The notes beneath the pieces are model-generated. The model did not search any database. It saw only the letters and a program-made list of their open reading frames with translations, and was not told the origin of the DNA. The translations under genes were made by a program, and so were the position numbers. Source: Zetaproteobacteria bacterium (lineage in GTDB: Bacteria > Pseudomonadota > Alphaproteobacteria > Micavibrionales > Micavibrionaceae). Taken from it: 40,024 nt of DNA. Positions 33,677 to 40,024 of the stretch are shown piece after piece. How positions within the stretch are numbered: the stretch's first letter is position 1; each line of letters begins with the position of its first letter. The DNA lies in NCBI GenBank assembly GCA_002747015.1, contig NVXI01000004.1, forward strand, positions 83,542 to 123,565. Direction: 5' to 3'.

Positions 33677-35344
33677 GTGACCAATGATATAAACACGCCA
33701 CAAGACACAGAAATTCACGAATTCTCCATTAGTGACGAATACAGAGAAAATGCATTGGCGAAAGTCAAAAAAATGGTTAAGGGTAACAAATTCAACCCCG
33801 ATGATGTGATACTGGAGAAATTTGAAGGTGAAGTCCTCCATTTTCAAGCCGAGAACATGTTGACAATCCTTACCAAAGTCAGCCACAGAAAGGTTGCTGG
33901 ACGCTTGGAGGGGCCGATTCATGTCGCGAATGAGCAGGCCGTTAATGAAGCCATAAATAACGAATATGCTACCCTGTCACAAGATAGTAGTATGGAACGG
34001 AAAATTCGTGAGGTTATTTTAAATCGCGATGATCAGGGTTTTGCTCTAGATAAGAGTACAATCCCCCTGCCATTTTGGAAAAGGGAATTTGTGACCTATG
34101 AACCCTGCCATACCTGTAAAGCGACAGGAACCATAAAATGCCATCCCTGTGCAGGTAAAGGCGTAGACCAATGCCCACGGTGTAATGGATCGGGCATGGG
34201 ACATTGCGGACATTGCAACGGCGCACAAATGATTCAAGGACCAAAAGGCGATCAAATACAGTGCCCGATTTGCAACGGACAAGGACATATTTCGTGTAAA
34301 ACATGTAATCAAAGTGGGCGCGTTCAATGCCCAACATGTCGAAGCAAAGGCATTACATCATGCCCAAATTGCAAAGGAAACGCATGGGTTAGTACAATAT
34401 ATACTCTAACAATAGAGGTGCGAACCGCCTTTGATTATCCAAAAAAGCGTTTGCCGGAAAAAGTCGTGGCGATGATTGAAAAACACGGGGTAAAAATTCG
34501 TGAACACGCCGACATAAAAATATCTGAAACCACCCACAGCGTGGTCAATTCAGATGATGAAGAAAAAGCCAAAAAAGCTGAGGAAGACAATAAGAGAAAC
34601 AATTACATTATTCCTATCGTTTATGAGGTTCTGCTCCCTTATGGACATATGGAATATAATATTGCAGGGACAAGCTATTATACTTTTCTTTTTGGTAAAC
34701 AAGAGCGACTTATCCATGTCTCACCTTTTTTAGACGATCTAATTAAAAATGGCTTGAGAAAATTATCCGACGCGGCAGAGCAACGTGGGGATGTCGGCGA
34801 TAACCTGATACAAGCTGCAGAATATAGAACCATTAAAGAGGGTGTTTTCTATACAACAATGCATACGCTTGGCAAAGCAAAAGCAAAGTTAAGAAAGAGT
34901 AATCCGTTAGGTCTGTCAGATACAATTGCCGAAGAGATCATAAAAACGACAGATCAGGCATTTAAAAATATTACAAAAAAACCAAGATTTACCGGCCTTA
35001 TTGCCTCTGGTGTTCTTAATTTAGCATTATACAGCGTATATTTTCTTTCCCCTCTTCGGGGAATGCTCGTCTCGCATATTGCCAATCAAAACTTACATTT
35101 CGTTTTTGATATTTTAGCTTTGTTAAGCATCCTTTATCTGGGGGTGATTACCATTCAAATGATTTCCGCATCCGCAATTAAAAAGGTCATCGCGCGGATC
35201 GGCATAAGGAAAACCGCCCCACCTAAACTAGGTAATACTTTATATTGGACGCTAGGCTTGTCCATTGTTACATTTATGGCAACTTTAGAGCTTTCCAGAA
35301 CATTAAGCATCGCCCCGCCTCTTTGGTATGCCGGTTTATTTTAA
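33677..35344 (+). CDS. Membrane protein with expanded DnaJ-type CxxC zinc-finger region
   Basis: Starts at GTG with AGAGG eight bases upstream; 555 residues. Residues about 144-236 contain eight CxxC motifs (CHTC, CHPC, CPRC, CGHC, CPIC, CKTC, CPTC, CPNC), several followed by a GxG as in the DnaJ zinc finger, but twice as many as DnaJ has. No J domain is seen. About 150 residues of mixed alpha/beta follow. The C-terminus has about four hydrophobic helices ('GLIASGVLNLALYSVYFLSP', 'LLSILYLGVITIQMISAS', 'TLGLSIVTFMATLELS'). The cysteine region is probably cytosolic and could bind unfolded protein or zinc. No known full-length family is recognised. Confidence 0.85.
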   Translation: MTNDINTPQDTEIHEFSISDEYRENALAKVKKMVKGNKFNPDDVILEKFEGEVLHFQAENMLTILTKVSHRKVAGRLEGPIHVANEQAVNEAINNEYATLSQDSSMERKIREVILNRDDQGFALDKSTIPLPFWKREFVTYEPCHTCKATGTIKCHPCAGKGVDQCPRCNGSGMGHCGHCNGAQMIQGPKGDQIQCPICNGQGHISCKTCNQSGRVQCPTCRSKGITSCPNCKGNAWVSTIYTLTIEVRTAFDYPKKRLPEKVVAMIEKHGVKIREHADIKISETTHSVVNSDDEEKAKKAEEDNKRNNYIIPIVYEVLLPYGHMEYNIAGTSYYTFLFGKQERLIHVSPFLDDLIKNGLRKLSDAAEQRGDVGDNLIQAAEYRTIKEGVFYTTMHTLGKAKAKLRKSNPLGLSDTIAEEIIKTTDQAFKNITKKPRFTGLIASGVLNLALYSVYFLSPLRGMLVSHIANQNLHFVFDILALLSILYLGVITIQMISASAIKKVIARIGIRKTAPPKLGNTLYWTLGLSIVTFMATLELSRTLSIAPPLWYAGLF

Positions 35345-35365
35345 AGATAAAGCCTTGAGATCATC

Positions 35366-35405
35366 AAAAAAAAGGCCGCCTTGTGCATTTTGCAACAAAG
35401 CGGCC
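35366..35405 (-). terminator. Intrinsic terminator of the gene at 35468
   Basis: Read on the minus strand, GGCCGC (35405-35400) and a second stem block pair with the matching arm ending GCGGCC (35379-35374), followed by eight T. The loop is AT-rich. It is an efficient-looking terminator about 60 bases past the stop codon and can also shield the convergent gene ending at 35344. A weaker hairpin (GAAAGCA/TGCTTTC) lies between it and the stop codon. Confidence 0.8.
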
Positions 35406-35467
35406 AAAGAGACGTAAAGGACACAACATCTTAGGATGAAAGCAATAATGCTTTCTTATACTTAGGT

Positions 35468-35971
35468 TTACGCACTGGTCGCTACCTTATTCAGGGCATG
35501 TTCTTTTTGACATCGACGATAAGCAATAACCGCCTGAGCAGAGCGATTGCCTAAAACTTTCTTTTGATGTCTCAAAACATGATTTTTTACTGACATTGCG
35601 CGTACATTTTCATTATTTTTTGGTTCGAGAGCAAAACGAACACCCAAAATAATACCAAGTGCAGCAATTTTACCAGCCGCGCGCTGGCTTCCACCTGTAG
35701 AAATATGGGAAGAGATGTGTTGAGTAGATTTGAGCAGAGATTTACACATGTCCATCACAGGGGAGGAGGGAAGTTTAGTATTATACAGCGCATTGGAGAT
35801 ATGTGCGCTGTTATTTATAGTTGTTGGTTTATATATTTTTTCAAAGGACCATGCTGTGCCCATAAAAAATACAATAATAAATGTAAATGACAGCAAGGTG
35901 CCTTTGACATAACGTATTGGAGAACCCAAAATAGTACTATAATTTCTGATACTAGAAATTCGACAAATCAT
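35468..35971 (-). CDS. Hypothetical protein with N-terminal membrane anchor
   Basis: A 167-residue protein. The hydrophobic segment 'GTLLSFTFIIVFFMGTAW' (about 25-42) would act as a signal anchor or an uncleaved signal peptide. The mature part is basic, has a pair of Cys residues ('MDMCKSLLK' and 'YRRCQKEHA') and a helix 'KIAALGIILGVRFAL'. No family is recognised. It may be inner-membrane anchored and face the periplasm. It is followed by its own strong terminator. Confidence 0.6.
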   Translation of the reverse strand: MICRISSIRNYSTILGSPIRYVKGTLLSFTFIIVFFMGTAWSFEKIYKPTTINNSAHISNALYNTKLPSSPVMDMCKSLLKSTQHISSHISTGGSQRAAGKIAALGIILGVRFALEPKNNENVRAMSVKNHVLRHQKKVLGNRSAQAVIAYRRCQKEHALNKVATSA

Positions 35972-36230
35972 TTTTCCACCTATATTTCAAAGATTCATTT
36001 AAATCTTTATTAACCTGACATGCCTTCTTTGTGCACATCCTTACCCTCTTATCACAACACAAAAATGCCGTTATGACAAATATTATCGTTTCGAGTTTAT
36101 TTAGATTTTTATCTTATTTTTCAATATAATAAGGTGAAAATTTGTATGATATTTTCTATAAATACTGTATATGTGTGATACTAACATAAGATAATATACA
36201 AATTATAACTGCACGTAACATGATGTAAAA
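35972..36230. other. AT-rich divergent intergenic region
   Basis: 259 bases between the divergent starts of the gene at 35468 and the redoxin at 36231. It is strongly AT-rich with many short TATAAT-like words, and must hold promoters for both genes, but none stands out. I see no structured RNA, repeat or ORF. Confidence 0.5.
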
Positions 36231-36914
36231 ATGAACTTAGCCTTACCAAAAATACGAATACTGCTCATCGTTATAGCATTTCTCATGATGCTCTATTCCT
36301 ATAGTGGTTCAAGCTTATTCAATACGTCTAGGGCCACAGAGCACACTCAAACCAGATTTCCTGATCCATGGCCACCCATTCTTAATCAAGCTTATCCAGA
36401 TTTAGAATTAATTGATCAAGATGGTGAGAGTTTTAAGCTATCCTATCTTAAAGGCAAGGTCATTATTATAGAGCCTATTGGCATGAACTGCCCTGCATGC
36501 CAAGCGTTTTCAGGCGCACATGACTATGGTGCATTTAAAAATAATGCCATCGAGAAACACTCACAATCATTTCGTAAAATATTTCCCCTTTATGCCAAAG
36601 GCTTAGAATTACCCAGTAAAGATGTCATCTTTGTGCAACTTTTACTCTATGATATGAGAATGGGGAAACCGACACCGAAAAATGCGCGGGAATGGGCAAG
36701 ACATTTTAAGATTTATAAAAAGAATAATCATTTTGTAGCAGTTAGCCCATACGACATGCGCAGTGATGCGAGCTTTAAAATGATTCCGGGATTTCAACTC
36801 ATAGACAGAAATTTTATATTGCGCATTGATTCAACAGGACATAGTCCTAAGCATGGACTTTATAAGCATCTGATCCCAATGACACCTAAATTTGTAAAAC
36901 AAATTGCAAAATAA
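36231..36914 (+). CDS. Membrane-anchored thioredoxin-like (redoxin) protein
   Basis: A 227-residue protein with an N-terminal anchor 'RILLIVIAFLMMLYSYSG' and a periplasmic redoxin-like domain. 'LELIDQDGESFKLSYLKGKV' is the typical AhpC/TSA- or SCO1-like start, and the CxxC is C87-C90 in 'IGMNCPACQAF'. The later part departs from common redoxins ('MRMGKPTPKNAREWARHFKI'). 'GHSPKHGLYKHLIP' near the C-terminus may add a metal-binding His. It could be a thiol-disulphide oxidoreductase or a copper-handling SCO-like protein; the CPAC motif favours the former. It converges on rho with a 7-base gap. Confidence 0.8.
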   Translation: MNLALPKIRILLIVIAFLMMLYSYSGSSLFNTSRATEHTQTRFPDPWPPILNQAYPDLELIDQDGESFKLSYLKGKVIIIEPIGMNCPACQAFSGAHDYGAFKNNAIEKHSQSFRKIFPLYAKGLELPSKDVIFVQLLLYDMRMGKPTPKNAREWARHFKIYKKNNHFVAVSPYDMRSDASFKMIPGFQLIDRNFILRIDSTGHSPKHGLYKHLIPMTPKFVKQIAK

Positions 36915-36921
36915 TAAGAGA

Positions 36922-38178
36922 TTACTGATTCATACTAGAGAAGAATTCATCATTATTCTTCGTCTGTTTCATCTTGCCAAGCAAGAATTCAATCGCATCA
37001 ACAGTGCCCATTGGATTAAGAATACGGCGCAGAACCCACATTTTCTGTAGAGTATCTCTGTCGACCAGTAGTTCTTCCTTACGTGTTCCTGATTTTTGAA
37101 TATCAATCGCAGGGAAAATACGTTTATCCGCAATTTTACGATCAAGAACAATCTCGCAGTTACCAGTTCCCTTGAACTCTTCAAAGATAACCTCATCCAT
37201 ACGTGAGCCTGTTTCAATCAACGCTGTTGCAATGATTGTAAGTGATCCGCCTTGCTCTACATTACGTGCCGCACCAAAGAAACGTTTAGGACGTTGTAGC
37301 GCATTGGCATCCACACCACCGGTCAAAACCTTACCTGATGATGGAACAACTGTATTATAGGCACGTGCAAGACGTGTAATAGAATCCAGAAGGATAATAA
37401 CGTCACGTTTATGCTCTACCAGACGTTTTGCCTTCTCCATAACCATTTCCGCGACCTGTACGTGTCTTTGCGCAGGCTCATCAAAGGTTGAGGACACAAC
37501 TTCGCCCTGTACGCTTCGTGCCATATCGGTCACTTCTTCCGGACGCTCATCAATCAAAAGAACAATAAGATAAGCATCAGGATGGTTTTTAGCAATTGAT
37601 GTTGCAATATTTTGCATCATCACTGTCTTACCTGTACGTGGTGGCGCAACAATCAATGCACGTTGGCCAAAGCCAATAGGAGCGGTCATTTCAATAACGC
37701 GCTGTACGTTACATTTTATCTTTGGGTCATCAAATTCAAGTGTAATTTTACGATCTGGATAAAGCGGGGTCAAACTGTCAAAATTCACACGATGGCGAAG
37801 TTTTTCAGGTGATTCATGGCTGATCGAGCCAACACGTAAAAGTGCGAAATAACGCTCTGAGTCTTTTGGTGCTCTGATCTCGCCTTCCACAATATCACCT
37901 GTACGTAAACCGAAACGGCGTACTTGTGATGGTGAAACATAAATATCATCTGGTCCTGGAAGGTAATTTTCCTCTGGTGAGCGTAGAAAGCCAAAGCCAT
38001 CTTGTAATACTTCTAAAACACCAACGCCCGATATAGGGACACTTTGCTGAGACAACAGTTTTAAAATTGCAAACATCATATCTTGCTTGCGCATTGTGTT
38101 ACAATTTTCTACTCCTAATTCTTCAGCAAAAGCCAATAGATCGGCTGGAGAGCGCATTTTTAATTCTTGTAAATTCAT
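36922..38178 (-). CDS. rho: Rho, transcription termination factor
   Basis: A 418-residue Rho of normal length. The N-terminal helix bundle starts '[20 protein letters not shown]'; the cold-shock-type primary RNA site has '[15 protein letters not shown]' and '[14 protein letters not shown]'; Walker A is '[17 protein letters not shown]'; Walker B is '[17 protein letters not shown]'. The Q-loop and R-loop are in '[14 protein letters not shown]' and '[11 protein letters not shown]'. It terminates untranslated transcripts. Its importance may be high here because nearly all convergent gene pairs lack intrinsic terminators. The 228-base gap after hemJ has a hairpin and leader room for autoregulation. 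It is the first gene of the rho-mnmE-mnmG series. Confidence 0.98.
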   Translation of the reverse strand: MNLQELKMRSPADLLAFAEELGVENCNTMRKQDMMFAILKLLSQQSVPISGVGVLEVLQDGFGFLRSPEENYLPGPDDIYVSPSQVRRFGLRTGDIVEGEIRAPKDSERYFALLRVGSISHESPEKLRHRVNFDSLTPLYPDRKITLEFDDPKIKCNVQRVIEMTAPIGFGQRALIVAPPRTGKTVMMQNIATSIAKNHPDAYLIVLLIDERPEEVTDMARSVQGEVVSSTFDEPAQRHVQVAEMVMEKAKRLVEHKRDVIILLDSITRLARAYNTVVPSSGKVLTGGVDANALQRPKRFFGAARNVEQGGSLTIIATALIETGSRMDEVIFEEFKGTGNCEIVLDRKIADKRIFPAIDIQKSGTRKEELLVDRDTLQKMWVLRRILNPMGTVDAIEFLLGKMKQTKNNDEFFSSMNQ

Positions 38179-38236
38179 GAAATACTCATAATTTATTGAT
38201 TTTCAAATAGGGGGAACTCTTAATTTTGTCATTTTA

Positions 38237-38273
38237 GGAATAAAGCCGCATTTTATATAATCGCTTTTATTCC
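38237..38273. other. Stem-loop in the rho leader
   Basis: GGAATAAAGC (38237-38246) pairs with GCTTTTATTCC (38263-38273) with one bulged base. There is no T-tract following on the minus strand, so it is not an ordinary hemJ terminator. It lies about 60 bases upstream of the rho ATG and could be part of a rho autoregulatory leader. Confidence 0.5.
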
Positions 38274-38406
38274 GCGCCGAACAATTCGACATAGTTACCC
38301 AAAATTTCTATGGATTTTTCTTAAGACAACTGTTTTATAGCTAGACTAAAGATAAGAGTCAAGAAATTATATCTATCTGATTCGAATCACTGAAAAAATT
38401 GGTAAG

Positions 38407-38856
38407 TTAAAACGGTTCTGCAACCGCAAGAATAACGATTATAATCATAAGTACGGTTGGAACTTCGTTTAGGATGCGGAAATATTTAACCGGCTTTGTG
38501 TTTTTATCTTCCGCAAACAGCTTCACATATTTAATATAAACATGATGTACGCCTGTCATGAGAACAACAAAGAGCAGCTTTGCATGCATCCACGGCGTGG
38601 TTTTAAAAAGTTCCCAATGCGCATAGAGCATAAGAAGGCCAAATATCCATGTGAAAATCATTGCAGGATTGATGATAATTTTAAGAAGACGGCGTTCCAT
38701 GATCTTAAAAGTTTCCGATAAGTCAGAACCCTTAGTTGCGGGAACATGATAAATAAATAAACGCGGTAGATATAGCATTCCCGCCATCCATGAAACCATT
38801 GCAATAATGTGCCCAGCGCGAATCCAGTCATAATATAAATTTAAAAAATCAGCCAT
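38407..38856 (-). CDS. hemJ: HemJ, protoporphyrinogen IX oxidase
   Basis: A 149-residue, four-helix membrane protein. Conserved HemJ blocks are 'WIRAGHIIAMVSWMAGMLYL' with the first His, 'RLFIYHVPA', 'RLLKIIINPAMIFTWIFGLL', 'PWMHAKLLFVVLMTGVHH' and 'RILNEVPTVLMIIIVIL'. It oxidises protoporphyrinogen IX to protoporphyrin IX in the membrane, one step before HemH. It lies between hemH and rho on the same strand, with a small unrelated membrane gene inserted on the opposite strand. Confidence 0.96.
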   Translation of the reverse strand: MADFLNLYYDWIRAGHIIAMVSWMAGMLYLPRLFIYHVPATKGSDLSETFKIMERRLLKIIINPAMIFTWIFGLLMLYAHWELFKTTPWMHAKLLFVVLMTGVHHVYIKYVKLFAEDKNTKPVKYFRILNEVPTVLMIIIVILAVAEPF

Positions 38857-38950
38857 GCGCGTATATATATCTTATTTAGATTATTGATTAAAGGATGAAA
38901 ATTTATAATTTTACTGTTAAGCATCCCTAAAATTATAATAGAGTTAATAT

Positions 38951-39301
38951 ATGAACGATATTAAAAAACAGAGTAAATTAGGAAGCACCATTCATTCCAT
39001 TTTTGTAGGCACATATATCTCTAGCGGGTTATTTGTTCTCGTTGGGTTTGGATTTACCGTTATTATATCCAGTGCAGGAATAATAGGGATGTCAGAGGCT
39101 CCATTAACCCTTCATATCGCAAATAGGATAGGGCACCATGGGGCAATCGTCACGGTTATCGCACAATTAGGCATTTATCTAGCCTGTGCATTAGGTGCAA
39201 AATTTCCGAAAGTTAAAAGAACTTGGGCAAGTTTAGGTGCGTTATTAACAACATTAGTTTTGATTATATTTTTAAGTGATGAAATCTCTGTTTTAAATTA
39301 A
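38951..39301 (+). CDS. Small three-helix membrane protein
   Basis: A 116-residue protein with three hydrophobic segments (about 23-46, 'IVTVIAQLGIYLACALGA' and 'SLGALLTTLVLIIFLSD'). 'TLHIANRIGHHGAIV' lies before the second helix. No family is recognised. It converges on hemH with a 6-base gap and is divergent from hemJ. Confidence 0.65.
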   Translation: MNDIKKQSKLGSTIHSIFVGTYISSGLFVLVGFGFTVIISSAGIIGMSEAPLTLHIANRIGHHGAIVTVIAQLGIYLACALGAKFPKVKRTWASLGALLTTLVLIIFLSDEISVLN

Positions 39302-39307
39302 AGAGCT

Positions 39308-40024
39308 TTAGCCCTGAAGCGTAAAATCTGATTGCATCACACAACGGTTAAATTGTTCAGGACATGGACATGCGCCGCCTTCTGATTCTATATTCATTTT
39401 TTCGATATGGTCGTTCACTAAAAGCGATAAGGATTTTATAAATTTCGGTGCTGTTCCGACTGTTTTCGCGCGATAATAACCCTTTATTCCTTTTTCTTTA
39501 GACAAAGCTTTATATTCAATATCCAACTCCACCAAAGTTTCAACATGTTCCTGCGTGAAAGCATGCGGATATATAATAACCGCTTTTTGATCGGCGGCGG
39601 CTTTGTCCAAGGCATCATCTAGAGACGGCCCTATCCATTTTAATCGCCCGACGCGGCTTTGGTAACAAATTTGCCAATCAAGGCTCTCCACACCGTATTT
39701 TTCTGCCAAACAAGCAGCGATTTTCTCTGCGCCCTTCTCACATTGATATTGATAAGGATCACCATTTTTTATAATTTTCTCTGGCAATCCGTGCGCAGAA
39801 AATAAAACTCTAGGGTTTTTATATCCATCGTTCTGCGCTTGTTGATACAACGCATAAATATGCTCCGCAGAGGTTTCAATAAAACCATCATTATACGGAT
39901 AACAACAAATCATCGATATCTCAGGATGATAATTTATATCACTAAGAGCGGTTTTAAAATTCTCTAATGAAGACCATGTTGTTGTTGTTGAAAATTGAGG
40001 ATAGAGCGGCAGTAATATAATTTT
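39308..40024 (-). CDS. hemH: HemH, ferrochelatase (partial, N-terminus outside window)
   Basis: The frame runs through the window end, giving the C-terminal 238 or so residues; the N-terminal third lies beyond 40024. The visible part starts with 'LLPLYPQFSTTTTWSS'. The catalytic His is in 'LFSAHGLPEKII' and the acidic pocket in 'TQEHVETLVELDIEYK'; 'WQICYQSRVG' and 'VGTAPKFIKSL' are typical. It inserts iron into protoporphyrin IX. The C-terminus has three Cys ('GGACPCPEQFNRCV'), which could fit the [2Fe-2S]-type seen in some alphaproteobacterial ferrochelatases, but this is uncertain. Confidence 0.95.
   Translation of the reverse strand, partial: KIILLPLYPQFSTTTTWSSLENFKTALSDINYHPEISMICCYPYNDGFIETSAEHIYALYQQAQNDGYKNPRVLFSAHGLPEKIIKNGDPYQYQCEKGAEKIAACLAEKYGVESLDWQICYQSRVGRLKWIGPSLDDALDKAAADQKAVIIYPHAFTQEHVETLVELDIEYKALSKEKGIKGYYRAKTVGTAPKFIKSLSLLVNDHIEKMNIESEGGACPCPEQFNRCVMQSDFTLQG

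Noticed and set aside
38370..38396. TTCGAATC word resembling a tRNA T-loop upstream of hemJ's stop
   Set aside because: No acceptor, D or anticodon stems can be folded around it; the region is AT-rich.
1..40024. Prophage, integrative element or defence island
   Set aside because: No integrase, transposase, restriction, toxin-antitoxin or Cas genes; the unknown genes are spread singly among housekeeping genes.

Overview
The window looks like a chromosomal segment of an AT-leaning alphaproteobacterium. The clearest evidence is a ferrochelatase-hemJ-rho-mnmE-mnmG-rsmG-parB run in the typical alphaproteobacterial origin-proximal order, an hslUV/hisBHAFE neighbourhood, a DUF6489-like gene touching mnmE, and a SAM-II riboswitch of the alphaproteobacterial metA type. 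The genus cannot be named from sequence alone; a deep, reduced or predatory-type lineage such as Micavibrionales is only a guess. I see no rRNA, tRNA, CRISPR array, insertion sequence or prophage.

Layout. 1-473 is the C-terminal end of an outer-membrane porin followed by a strong terminator. 594-8400 mixes yggS, a stand-alone winged-helix regulator, an Smr protein, an M23 peptidase, a pentapeptide-repeat membrane protein and several unrecognised genes. 8474-13004 carries hslU and hslV, unusually separated by a terC/alx gene, a tpm gene and an unknown gene. 13106-15116 has a GST-like protein and a lipoprotein serine protease. 15209-23754 is a dispersed histidine region: hisB, hisH, hisA, hisF and hisE on the plus strand, with hisD-greB on the minus strand and unrelated genes in most of the gaps. 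23760-25188 is a promoter, a SAM-II riboswitch and a metA-like gene. 25199-26759 holds a frameshifted ChaN/Tiki-like gene and a small unknown gene. 26831-33588 is parB, rsmG, an MptE-like gene, mnmG, mnmE and a DUF6489-like gene, all minus strand, with one plus-strand insertion and two parS sites inside mnmG and mnmE. 33677-40024 has an unusual eight-CxxC membrane protein, a membrane-anchored redoxin, rho, hemJ, a small membrane protein and the 3' part of hemH.

Main points of interest. (1) parA is missing from its usual place between rsmG and parB, and ParB carries Leu where the ParA-stimulating N-terminal motif normally has Arg/Lys, while parS sites remain. (2) A SAM-II riboswitch can be drawn base by base upstream of a divergent MetA. 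(3) A ChaN/Tiki-like gene is split by a single-base frameshift. (4) Strand switches are very frequent: twelve of thirteen convergent pairs are 25 bp apart or overlapping, nearly all without recognisable intrinsic terminators. (5) The HisD is divergent, with apparent changes at two zinc-ligand positions.
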